64,000 bases of DNA, taken from Congeria kusceri. Its lineage: Eukaryota; Mollusca; Bivalvia; Myida; Dreissenidae. The position numbers and the translations under genes were made by a program. The notes beneath the pieces are model-generated. The model did no database searches and was not told the origin of the DNA. It saw nothing but the letters and a program-made list of their open reading frames with translations. The stretch spans positions 69,178,578 to 69,242,577 of the forward strand of contig CM051029.1 in assembly GCA_027627225.1 (NCBI GenBank), written 5' to 3'. Of the stretch, positions 35,343 to 46,360 are shown piece by piece. How positions within the stretch are numbered: the stretch's first letter is position 1; each line of letters opens with the position of its first letter.

Positions 35343-36176
35343 ATGGAACAATCACTGAAGCACATTACCAGTGAAATGAAATCCATCATGAAAAGAGAAG
35401 AAATTGAAAGCATGATCAAAAATACCATTTCGTCCATTATGACTGAAGTAGAAAAACGCAATGAAGAAGGCTTAATGAAAATGAAAAATGACTTGGCCAA
35501 AGCAATGGAACTACAACTGCAACAGTGTGTCCACAAACAAGTAGAGGAAAAGACTAAAGATCTTGCTGACCACATCAAATGTCTGGAATTTGAAAACGAA
35601 GCACTTAAAGAAACATTATCATCTCTAAAAGCTGAGTGCAAACAAACAACTGAGAATATTAAAGCACAAGTAAATGAAAACACCCAAAAATGTAGTGATG
35701 CCATCAAGAGCTCTAATTACAATGAGCAGTATTCCCGCAAAAACAATGTGAAAATAATGGACATTCCAGAAGATCAGCATGAATCGATTTCTCACCTGAC
35801 AACAAAAGTTATAGATCTACTGCAGGGAAAGGGTGTACAGATACAAACTGAACAAATACTGGCCATTCATAGAATCCCAAGTAAGACAGGACAGACCAGA
35901 CCAGTGTTGCTTAAGCTAAAATCCAACAACGACAAAACGACCATCATGCGCAAGAGGAAAGAAATGAAGGCAGCGGGTCACAGGCTAGTGGATGACGTCA
36001 CGGCTCTAAACAGTGCCTTGATGAACAGACTGTCCCTTCATCCGGCAATCGAGACCACCTGGTTCTTCAACGGATCCGTGTTTGCGCTCACGAAAAATCA
36101 GGAACGCATTAAATTTGACATCCATGACAATATTAACAGTGTGATTAGTGAATTCCGTGAAAACCGCCGGAAATAA
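35343..36176 (+). CDS. LINE ORF1 protein (probably 5'-truncated)
   Basis: 277 codons from the first ATG. The same frame is open for another 35 codons back to the insertion junction at 35,238, which suggests the true start has been lost. The N-terminal 150 residues are Lys/Glu-rich heptad-like sequence with few helix breakers, probably a coiled coil for trimerisation as in L1 ORF1p. The second half contains NEQYSRKNNVKIMDIPE, ILAIHRIPSKTGQTRPVLLK and RKRKEMKAAG, matching the RNA-recognition and C-terminal regions of L1-type ORF1 proteins. Role: an RNA-binding chaperone packaging the LINE transcript. No internal lesion is seen. A 183-codon frame on the opposite strand is only its shadow. Confidence 0.85.
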   Translation: MEQSLKHITSEMKSIMKREEIESMIKNTISSIMTEVEKRNEEGLMKMKNDLAKAMELQLQQCVHKQVEEKTKDLADHIKCLEFENEALKETLSSLKAECKQTTENIKAQVNENTQKCSDAIKSSNYNEQYSRKNNVKIMDIPEDQHESISHLTTKVIDLLQGKGVQIQTEQILAIHRIPSKTGQTRPVLLKLKSNNDKTTIMRKRKEMKAAGHRLVDDVTALNSALMNRLSLHPAIETTWFFNGSVFALTKNQERIKFDIHDNINSVISEFRENRRK

Positions 36177-37640
36177 TCTATTAACTAGAATGTGTTTTTA
36201 ACCGATACGTGGAAAGGTTGGAAATACAAGAACTATCTCAAGTAAGGAAATTTAATTTAAACACTGTTATTATTGCAAACTTATTCCAATGTATACAGTT
36301 ACTTATAAATATTTACATTATTGACATACTGAAACATATCATCAGGTATTTGGTCTTTTTGTTGTTACATTATTAAAAAATTGGAAAGACTGCACATTTA
36401 ATATAAGTGTACCTTTATGCATATCACCACTTTATTCATGTTGATCACATCATAACTGTATAAAACGGTCTTGACCTGCTTAAGCATGAGTTCTTTGGTT
36501 ATCAGTCAAATTGTTCTGTTCTTGTTTAGTCACAATGCTAGATAAATGTATATCATTGTCTATCTATTTATATTATCACCGAGTACTTTTCTGCATATCA
36601 CCACTATATTCAAGTTGATTACATCATAATAGTATAAAATGGTCTAGACCTGCTTAAACATCACTTCTTTGGCTATTTGTCAGACTGTTTTGTTCAGTTA
36701 CGATGCTAGATAAGTGTATATCATTGTCTATCTATTTATATTCTCACCAATTGATAGTCTTGAAACTATGCTAACTTTTGTTGTTGTTGATGTTATTTGC
36801 AACATTAACAAATTGCTATTATTACACATTTACATGTATATTGCTATCAATTTTTACCATCAAGCTGTGGGTCTATTTTTGACCATATATTAATATTTGC
36901 CACCTAGCAGTTGTTCAATTATTGAAGCTATATTATATCAATATCTGCGATCTAGCAGTGGTTGTATTATTTCTTTTTGTTGGCTGTTTTCTTATAAATA
37001 ATAACAAACTATGATGCTAAACAGAATACCTCGTTGAATAATCTCTGTGTGAATGCACTGCTTTAAAGTTGCCACTTGTCATTGGATTGTATTGATAATC
37101 TATTTTTAGACCAAGGTTTTTCCAATATTCATGGTGAATGTGCATTGGACTGTATACACACACTCTATTTTTAGTAAAGGTGTTTTCCAATACCGACCTC
37201 ATTAACTGACGCTAGGTGTTGTGAGTGTAGTATATGCTCTGTAAAATCATCATAGTTAAGTAACTAACTTTTTGTTACTGTAAGTAAGCCTCAATATACT
37301 TATTCGTTACTGGTATATGAAAATTGTTCTTAATCATTATTTTGTTATTTCTCTGTGAAGAGTACTGTATTATGACAACAACTGTTTTTACAATGCTATA
37401 CTTCAGTATGCCATTTAAACCTAGAAACTGAGTTTTTTGTAAAACCAGCAAGCTTTTCTTTTTTCGCTCGTTTCATGTTCTGTTTAATCACTGTTCAGGA
37501 CACATGTGTAATGAACAACTTATTATATTCTGTATATATTTTTAATATTTATGTGCTCATCATTGACTCTTCAAGATTATTGATTACTGGGTTCTTGTGT
37601 TGTATGATAAATCAAATGAATAATCTAAAATTTTACAACA
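36177..37640 (+). other. Long inter-ORF spacer of the LINE with a 175-bp duplication
   Basis: Non-coding. 'TGCATATCACCACT...' at 36,418 recurs at 36,593. The two copies share 'TATAAAA.GGTCT.GACCTGCTTAA' and TATATCATTGTCTATC segments. Further downstream are short AGCAGTTGTT/AGCAGTGGTT echoes near 36,906 and 36,954. Confidence 0.8.
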
Positions 37641-40600
37641 ATGGCTGACTTAAAAATTGTATCTTACAACTGTCGCGGACTTAATGACAGTAAAAAAAGA
37701 AATGACATGTTTGACTATTTAAAAAAACAAAAAGCACATGTATATTGTTTACAGGATTGTCATTTTACCCCATCTATGGAAAAACAGATTTATATGCAGT
37801 GGGATGGTGATTGTTATTTTAGTCATGGTACTTCTAACTCTAGGGGTGTGTGTATTTTATTTCAAAAAAATATATCAGTAAAAGTACATAACTCTGAAAA
37901 GGATCAGTATGGGAATTATTTAATTTTAGATTTAACATTTGAGACAACACGATTAACATTATGTACTTTGTATGGGCCTACTAATAATAATCCACTTTTT
38001 TACAATGAGATGTTTTTGAAAATAGACTCATTTGGAAATGAGATTTTTATTTTGTGTGGTGATTTCAACCTTGTCTTAGATACTAAATTAGATTATGTTA
38101 ATTATAGAAGCCTGGATAATAACAAGAAGTCTAGGGATTTGTTGTCTTCTGTTATAAATGATAGGGGCTTGATAGATACATTTAGATTAATGAATGGTGA
38201 TGTTAACCAATATACATGGAGAAAACCTAATACTCTACAGCAAAGCAGGCTAGATTTCTTCCTTGTCACAAGTAATCTTTTAACACATATAAGGCAATCG
38301 GATATTAAAGGAAGCTACAAATCTGACCATTCAATTATAACTTTAAATTTAAATATTTATGATGTAAACCATGGCAAGGGACTTTGGAAGTTCAATAACT
38401 CTCTTATTATATGATGAAGAATACCTCCAGTGTATTAAATTAAAAATAGAAGAAATTAAAAAACAATACTGTTTGCCTGTTTACAATACTGAATCATTGA
38501 ATATTATTGACAATAACTTGTTACATTTCACTATTAACGACCAATTATTTTTAGAAACCCTGCTAATGGAGATTAGAGACAAAACAATATCTTTTTCATC
38601 TTACAAATGCAAACAGAGGAGGGATAGAGAAGATCTTCTTGTCAAAAAAATTGAACAACTAGAAAAAAACATAAATGAATCAAATTCTGAAGAGCTTAAT
38701 TCATTGCATGAAGAACTTTCAGAAATACGGGATGTAAAAATGAAAGGGTCTTTTATTAGATCACGAGCCAAGTGGATCAATGAAGGTGAAAAACCTACAC
38801 AATTTTTTTGCAATTTAGAAAAGCAACATTCATCTAGCAAAACAATACCTTATATAGTAAACGATGATGGCCAACACATATATGACCAAAATGAAATTTT
38901 AATAGAAGCTGCTAAATATTATAAGACATTATACACCAAAGCTGCAACAAATGAAAACAGTTACAATAGTGATATTTTTGATGATCTTAACAGAATACAG
39001 ACAATAAAATTAAGTTATGACCAATCTCAAACATTGGAGGGCTTGATGACAATAGAGGAAATCTCAGCCACCTTAAAAAATATGAAACATGATAGAAGCC
39101 CAGGGTCAGATGGTTTCACAACAGAATTTTTTAAAGTTTTCTGGAACGATATTAAGTTTTTCATTTTAAGAAGTCTGAATTATGCTTTTATTTCAGGATC
39201 TTTATCTGTAACTCAAAAGGAAGGAATCATCACCTGCATACCAAAAGACAATAAACCAAGACATTTCTTACAAAATCTAAGACCATTAACACTTTTAAAT
39301 GTTGTATACAAGATAGCTTCAGGTACGATTGCCAATAGATTAAAAACAGTTCTTGACAAATTAATCTCAAACGAGCAAACTGGCTTCATAAAAGGAAGAT
39401 ATATAGGGGAAAATACGCGACTTTTATATGATATATTAAAATATACAGAAGACAACAAAATACCAGGACTATTAATGACGCTAGACTTTGAAAAGGCCTT
39501 CGATACGTTATCATTCAATTTCATTGAGAAAACTCTATTACACTTTAAGTTTGGTACAATGTTCAGAAAATGGATCTCTCTTTTCCTTTACAACACCATG
39601 ACAGCTATACAGATCAATGGGTATCTTTCGGAATTCATTAAAATTGAAAGAGGTTGCCGTCAAGGTGACCCAATCAGTTCTTATATTTTTATATTATGTG
39701 CTGAAATTCTAGCAATTAACATAAGGAACTCAAAACAAATTAAAGGAATCAGAATTGAAAATGTTGAATATAAAATTTCCCAATTTGCAGATGACACATC
39801 CCTGCTACTGGATGGATCTGACAATTCACTTAATGCTGCACTAGATTTACTCCAAACATTTGCAATAGAATCTGGTCTAAAAATTAACTAGGACAAAACA
39901 CATTTGATATGGATAGGATCCAAGAAATACAGTACCCACTCAATTAAAACTAAGTACAAACTTCTTTGGGGTACCACACGTTTTAAAGTGTTGGGCATTA
40001 TATTTGATGTAAATTTGGAAAAGATAATAGACCTAAATTTTTCTAGTAAGTTGACAAATTTACAAAATAGTATAAACTTTTGGAAAAGAAGAAATATGAC
40101 ACCATTAGGGAAACTTACCGTAGTAAAATCTTTGTTACTTCCTCTTTTCACACATTTGTTCATTGCTCTTCCCAGCCCAGGATCAAAAATATTAAAGCAA
40201 ATACATGATTGCTTTCACAATTTCATTTGGGATGGACCTATGAAAATTAAACACAATGTTTTAATTAAACCTTATGAAGACGGTGGACTTAATATGCTTG
40301 ATATTTTCTCTTTTGAAAAAAGTATGAAATTAACTTGGATAAAGAAAATTGCAACATGTACAGGTAAATGTTTTCAACTAGTATATTCCTTGTTCGATGT
40401 AAAAAAAAATTAAACATGGGGAGTGCTTATGTCGAGAAAATTGTAAATTGTTTGCGTAATTGCTTCTGGAAGGATGTTCTTACATATTATTGTATGTATA
40501 TGAATAAAATGAAAGTTTGTAAATTTGATGATATATTGAACATGCCATTATTCTATAATAACAATTTTCAGATTGGCTTGAAATATATTTATGAAAAAAA

Positions 40601-41420
40601 TATGTATGACAGAGGAATTCGATATGTAAGAGACATATTATGCTCATCTGGAGAGTTTAGGAATAAACAAGATATTGAAACCTGTACCGGGAAAAAATTG
40701 AATTTTCTATTTTACGAAGGATTTAAAAAAGCTGTGTCAGAGTTCTTTAGAAAATCTGGTTTTGCTTCCGGAGACACAAGTAAACCCAATATCAAAGGCG
40801 TATTTATTTCATTTTATTTAAATGAAATTGTTTTAGCAAAAAATCATAATAAAACGGCTTATAACAAATTTATCTTAAACAATGAAAAACCTTCAAGTCA
40901 AATTAAATGGAATGGAACTTTTGATAATATAGATTGGAGGTATACGCACAGTTTTGTTTTTAGAGTCTCCAGAGACACATACATACAATGGTTGCAGACT
41001 AGAATTGTACATAGAATTTTAGGAACTAGATCTTTGTTACATAAAATGAAAATGGTAAACGACAACATGTGTATTTTTTGCAAGACACATGAGGAGACAT
41101 TAATTCATCTGTTCTGGGAATGTGAACACATACAGCCAATTGTTAACCATATCAAAAATGAGATAGCCTTAAATCATATTAACTTGCCTTCACTTTCATG
41201 TCAAGACATGCTTCTTGGAATTTGTAACGAAAAAATGATTCATGTAAACATTTTGTTACTTCAAACAAAAAGGTACATTTGTATGTGTAAAAAATCAAAT
41301 AGAATTCCGACCATTCAAGGACTTAAGAAAAGTCTGCAGATAGCATGGGAAATCCAAAAACACACTTGGTGTGAGAACGAGTTTCCGAATTGGTCAGTTG
41401 TAAGACTCTTGATACAATGA
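37641..41420 (+). pseudogene. LINE ORF2: APE endonuclease, RT, Cys/His knuckle; disrupted
   Basis: ATG at 37,641 opens the APE domain: SYNCRGLND, YCLQDCH, LCGDFNLVLD, SRLDFFLV and YKSDHSII. The usual catalytic Glu of LQE.H is Asp here. The frame changes by one base near 38,400. RT follows: SPGSDGFTTEFFK, LRPLTLLNVVYKI, LMTLDFEKAFDTLS, GCRQGDPISSYIF and QFADDTSLLLDG (catalytic pair near 39,790). TAG at 39,889-39,891 interrupts GLKIN.DKT, probably once a Tyr or similar codon. A second frame change occurs in an A9 run near 40,400. The C-terminal part ends with CIFCKTHEETLIHLFWEC, the zinc-knuckle-like motif of L1/Tx1 ORF2 proteins. A complete ORF2 would be about 1,260 residues, which is the usual size. 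Confidence 0.92.
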
Positions 41421-41775
41421 ACCCAAAAGTATGCTAATAAGATATTAAAATATACACTAACCTTATTATATATTGTCAGTACACTGTGTTCAATTTATTT
41501 ATTTATTTTTTTTTTTTTTTCTTTACTCTGCAAACTCAAATATTTTTGCAGCATGATTTGCTGCAAATATTTGCAGTACAGCTAATCCATTGTAAACAGT
41601 ATTTACTAAGTAATAGATGTATTTTGTAATGTGTTAACTGCTACATCATATGGAATGTTTGTGTATCTACATCATTGACAATTGTTTCTAACACATAAAA
41701 ATGAAACTAACACAAACAAACTCTGTACGGTATGGAGCTGTGAAATAAATGTTATTTTCCAAAAAAAAATAAAAA

Positions 41776-41790
41776 AAATATATGTAACAT
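41776..41790. repeat. LINE target-site duplication, right copy
   Basis: Identical to 35,223-35,237; follows the A-rich tail. Confidence 0.85.
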
Positions 41791-43220
41791 ATTACAGTGT
41801 TTTAGTTGATTAAGTACGATATGTTTTGTGCCCCCCCCCCCCGCAGTGTGATCTATTTTTAACTTTTTATTTATAAAATCAATGCGGCTGCTATCGTATG
41901 TAAATAACCCTTGTAACCAGACGATAACTGATCAGTATGTTATTATCACCTCGACATTTTAACATGAAATCAGAGTAATTTAATACTATTTCCAGATGCT
42001 TTAACTGGGCAGCCTTTTACTTTGCATAAAGTTTGCAGTGTTGTACAACTAGGATACACAGCAGCTCGGACATGTGGTTTTTTTATGCCTAAAATCTAAT
42101 TTTAGTTATCGTTTGCTCCATTCAGCGATTGGTTGACCGATCTCTGAGAATTATTTTATTCGGAAACCGTTCGGAGCCGTACATAGATATTCGGCGAAGA
42201 TCGGTATGAAATGGTCTATAGCTGAACACATGCATGCTTGCGATTATTGTGAAAGTGTTTTGACTGTAATAACGTTTTGTTTATAGTCATAATCAACTAC
42301 TGTTACTAAAATAATTATATAGAATATATATATGTTTACTTTTATAAGTGTATTGTTATAAATTATGACTGTCATTCCATCCTGTTTTTTTTACAGAAAA
42401 ATGTCCAATACGCACATACAAACTACATATTTTTTTCTTTTTTTGCTGTTTGTTAAGAATATAATTATATGATAAATATCGAAAATTCAGTAATTTTCAA
42501 GGAACATATTTTTTTTTCTATAGTCAAAACCAAACTTTTATATGATTACAAAATGTAGAATTGTTTCGATTTAAAAATGAGGAAAAAGCATTTTCTGGCA
42601 AATATAATATTATTTTTTCACAATGTAACGGGTTGCTTTCTTACCATTACCCATTTCAACCAATAGGATGCCGTTATTTTTTACCTATCAATGGTCAATA
42701 CTACTTTTTTGCTAAAACAAAAACAGCATTAACATTTCCAAAAATGCCTTCACGGGTAGGTCATTTACATGCATTTTCCAAAAAATCTAATGCGGTGACC
42801 CCCATTTTTATGGTTTCATTGTATTAGGCATTGAACGATCTGCAAAATATATAAAGATGAAGAATGTTCATGGAAGGGAAAAAAACTGTCGAAATCGTCT
42901 TTAAAGCTTTGATGATATGGTCCAAATTATACACCAAATAATATGTCATTTGTTAAGTGTTGGTTGTTGTAAGACTGTATCTGACAGACATGTGATTGTC
43001 AAGAAGAATACAATGTTAGCAGGACTACATACTGGAAAGCTACTTGTGGCCATTAACAGCCTATATTTATATTGTCATGTCTACGAAGTTTGACAACCAT
43101 AGAATGTTACACACAGCTTCGCAATAACTACCTTTGTATAAATGACAAATTATGAAGATAATCATGTTTGGACTTTTTCAGTAAGGCTTTTATTCAGGTT
43201 TTCCCTTCAGGACCAAGCTG
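41791..43220. other. Non-genic DNA right of the LINE
   Basis: No gene. A C14-15 run begins at about 41,831 and 'ATGAAATGGTCTATAG' lies near 42,207. They mirror the G run and 'ATAGACCATTTCA' left of the LINE in inverted orientation, hinting that the LINE landed inside an older inverted-repeat element. Confidence 0.3.
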
Positions 43221-43221
43221 T

Positions 43222-44060
43222 GTTGCAACCAATATGGGACCCATGCAAATCACGGTTTCACTTTCTGCGATGGGGCCCATGTGGGTCTCCCATCAAGGCC
43301 CCATTTGTGTTTGCCCATAATGGTCCCATGTTGAGACCACATGGGTCCCATGGTAGACCCATATTGTTACCCATATGAGACCCACGTAAATCCCGGTTGC
43401 ACTTTCTGGAGTGGGGCCCATGTGGGTCTCCCATCAAGGTCCCATTTGTGTTCGCCAATAATGGTCGATGTTGAGACCACATGGGTCCCATGGTAGACCC
43501 ATATTGTAACCCATATGAGACCCACGTAAATCCCGGTTGCATTTTTTGGGGTGGGGCCATGTGGGTTTCCCATCAAGGTCCCATCGGTGTTTGCCCATAA
43601 AATGGTCTCGTGTTGAGACCACATGGGTCCCATGGTCGACCCATATTGTAACCTATATGGGACCCACGTAAATCACGGTTGCACTTTCTGGGGTGGGGCC
43701 CATGTGGGTCTCCCATCAAGGTCCCATCTGTGTTTGCCCATAATGGTCCCATGTTGAGACCACATGGGTCCCATGGTCGACCCATATTGTAACCCATATG
43801 GGACCCACGTGAATCCCGGTTGCACTTTCTTGGGTGGGGCCCATGTGGGTATCTCATCAAGGTCCCATCTGTGTTTGCCCATTATGGTCCCATGTTGAGA
43901 CCACATGGGTCCCATTTAAAACCCATATTGTAACCCATATGGGACCCACGTAAATCCCGGTTGCACTTTCTGGGATGGGGCCCATATCGGTAGCCCACAT
44001 GGGGCCCATTTACAAACCCTCAAGGGGCCTATATGGGTCCTATATGGGCTTGCTTGCTGG
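43222..44060. repeat. Tandem array, 141-bp unit, CCCATATGGG-type
   Basis: TGGGGCCCATGTGGG-type anchors occur at 43,271, 43,412, 43,552, 43,694, 43,835 and 43,976, giving spacings of 140-142. Each unit contains several near-palindromes (CCCATATGGG at 43,793 and 43,934, CCCATGTGGG, ACCACATGGGTCCCATGGT). It is clearly related in motif, but not in unit length, to the array at 4,984-6,560. It is contiguous with the 3' end of the minus-strand LINE that starts at about 44,060. Confidence 0.9.
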
Positions 44061-46360
44061 GTGGTGGAGTCGCCTTTATTGACGTTGCTGAAGGGCTTTT
44101 TGAAGCCCTCGACTGTTAAGGCACTGGCGACACTTTCACTCAGAGTGTTCCAGTCCTGCACTGCTTTTATGAAAAACAGGTTTGTATAGTCTAAGATCGT
44201 TCTAATTTGGCAACAGTCTGAATGGTTGGTGGTATATTTTTCGACAATTTTTGATTGTATAGAGTCTTTATTTATTTATTTTTGTCTTTTCTTTTGCAGG
44301 TGTTAAGTAACTTGTTTTGTTTATAGCCGGTACCATACCCCTAATTATTTAAAACAGGAAGACTAATCTTGCCAGCTTGCAGCGTTCTTGGAGGCTGTCT
44401 AGTTGCAGCTTCTTCAGCATCGCAGTGACAAATCCATCTTCTCTAGAAGAATAGTCCTTCGGAATGAAACGAGATGCGAGTCGCTGGATTTTTTCAAGAG
44501 CGTTGATGTCTTTGATGTAATACGGATCCCATATTCAAGGGTAGAACGTACAAGTAAATTGTATGCTAACTTCCTGCATTCTTGAGGACCATTTCTCAAA
44601 TTTCTCTTGAAAAAAAAACAAGAGTTGATTTTTCTTTCTTGCATATATTATTAATATGAGTTTTCCAGTTTAGATCCTTAGAAATAGTCAGTCCAAGGTA
44701 TGGATTTGTGTCTACTTGTTCTAATATAGTGTTATCAAGTTGATATACAAATGATGACTTCTGGCGAACACTTAACATATAGCACTTCTTTGCGTTAAAA
44801 TTAATTTCCCACAAATGTGCCCATTTTTCCAGTTCTATAAGTTCGTTTTGAAATAAGTCATGGTCTTTTCTGTTCTTGATTTCACGGTAAAGAAAACAAT
44901 CATCGGCGGACTTTAGATTTCACAGTGTCCGGTAAATCGTTAATGTGGTATAGAAACATGAGCGGGCCCAAGACTATTCCTTGTGGTACACCGGATAAGA
45001 CCGCAGTTCTTTCACATTGTTCACCTTCTACGACGACGTTCATATGTCTGTTTTTCAGTAATGAAGATAGCAATGTCAGCAGATGACTTCTTAAGCCATT
45101 ATTTTCAATTTTCTGGAGGAGCCTATCATGAGGTACCGTGTCGAAGGCACGAGAAAAATCCAGTATGGCAATATCCATTTGTATTTTCTTGTCATAGGCC
45201 AGTAAAATATCTTCCATTGTTACTAGTTACTAGGAGTTGCGTTTCGGTTGAATAGCCAGATCAAAAGCCATGATTAGGTTTGTTAAGATTGTTTAAAATG
45301 CGTCAACAAATGTCCACAGATAATATGCTCTAGTATTTGCACAGAACAGTTGTCAACGATACAGGTATGTAGTTCTCAGCGATAGGTCTATCCTACTTCT
45401 TGAATATTGGGCTAATATTTGCATTTCTCTATTCAGACGGTAGGTCTCCACGGTCCACTGGAAGTTGGAAAAAATATATATAATGGCCGGAGCAAGCTCT
45501 CCGCTCAGGTTTGTAAGATAATGTTTGGTATAGATAGTAATTGCTTTAGAACTCTTTATCGGTGATGTGAAGGGCTTGTACGTCAGGGATGTGTTTTTTT
45601 ATATTTCAGTTTATTACTGAGAGCTTTCCGCGTGATTTTACTGAAGACAGATTCAAACTGTTTGACTTAATTATTTGCTTTGTCTTTGGAGTCCGTGGAT
45701 AGGTTACCATTATTCTTCAAGGGAGAAACACCAATATTGTCCTGGTTCTAGGAGTTCACATAGTTCCAGAAAGGTTTTGATTCTTTATTAACAAGTCCTT
45801 TCTGAATTGTATTGTTAACATAGCCCCATTCAGCTCTTCTAAACTGGCGCTTGCATTCCTTTTAGTAATTTCTAAATTTGGTCCAGGTTTTCTGGCTTGC
45901 TTATAATATCTTGCCATTTTCTTTAGATTACTCTTCAGGTTTCTATTTAACCATGGTAATTTGTTTTTCCTCTTTATATCTCAGAGGGGACATGTTTGTT
46001 TACTGTTTTCATAACTCCTTCTTTCAGGTTAGTCCATATTTTGTAAATATCTGAATGTTCTTGGCTTGTGTTCTTGATGTTGGCTTGATATCAAAAGTCA
46101 CTAATCACTATGTCATGGTCTGAAAAACCGGTATGCTGACTGGGGATTTGTTGTAAATACTAAGTCCAATATATTACCCATGCGAGTTGGTTGATCGTGG
46201 CTTTGTGTTAAACCAGCAATGTTTGGTAGGTCTATAAATTTGTGTTAAACTACACGATCTTGTACGTTTTAAGTGTTCACAGACAGAGAGTTCCAGTTGA
46301 TATCAGGGCAATTAAAGTCGCCGCATAGTATAGTTGTTTGTTATGTGATGTGGTAATTTT
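44060..46360 (-). pseudogene. Decayed Jockey/CR1-like LINE ORF2 (APE and RT)
   Basis: Read on the minus strand from about 46,360. The APE motif LCGDFNCPDINWN lies near 46,320, then DLVFTTN and the FSDHD.VISD box near 46,110. RT fragments include KRQFRRAEWGYVNN near 45,850, LDFSRAFDTVPHDRLLQKI near 45,150, VLSGVPQGIVLGPLMFLY near 44,990 and a broken FADDCFLYR near 44,905. Then come NPYLGLTISKDLNWKTHIN near 44,690 and RKLAYNLLVRSTLEYG near 44,560. The typical C-terminal segment AVQDWNTLSESVASALTVEG lies at about 44,100-44,160. Many stops and frame changes are present. The organisation fits the Jockey superfamily, including CR1-like groups. The coding end runs straight into the 141-bp array, which may serve as this element's 3' tail. 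Confidence 0.8.

Larger units (their letters stand above)
35238..41775 (+). mobile_element. L1/Tx1-like non-LTR retrotransposon (LINE)
   Basis: 6.54 kb between matching target duplications. It has ORF1 (coiled coil plus RNA-binding-like domain), a 1.46-kb spacer, ORF2 (APE, RT, terminal Cys/His knuckle) and a 3' UTR ending in AATAAA (41,744-41,749) and an A-rich tail (41,761-41,775). The ORF1 frame is open right up to the left junction with no ATG before 35,343, so the insertion is probably 5'-truncated inside ORF1. ORF2 carries two frame changes and one TAG, so the copy is inactive. An ORF1 of this type with an APE and a C-terminal CCHC-like knuckle points to the L1/Tx1 group. Confidence 0.9.

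Noticed and set aside
35156..35707. 183-codon minus-strand ORF
   Set aside because: Antisense shadow of the LINE ORF1 coding sequence.
43142..43915. Overlapping ORFs in the second CCCATATGGG array
   Set aside because: Same artefact: repeated translation of a 141-bp unit.
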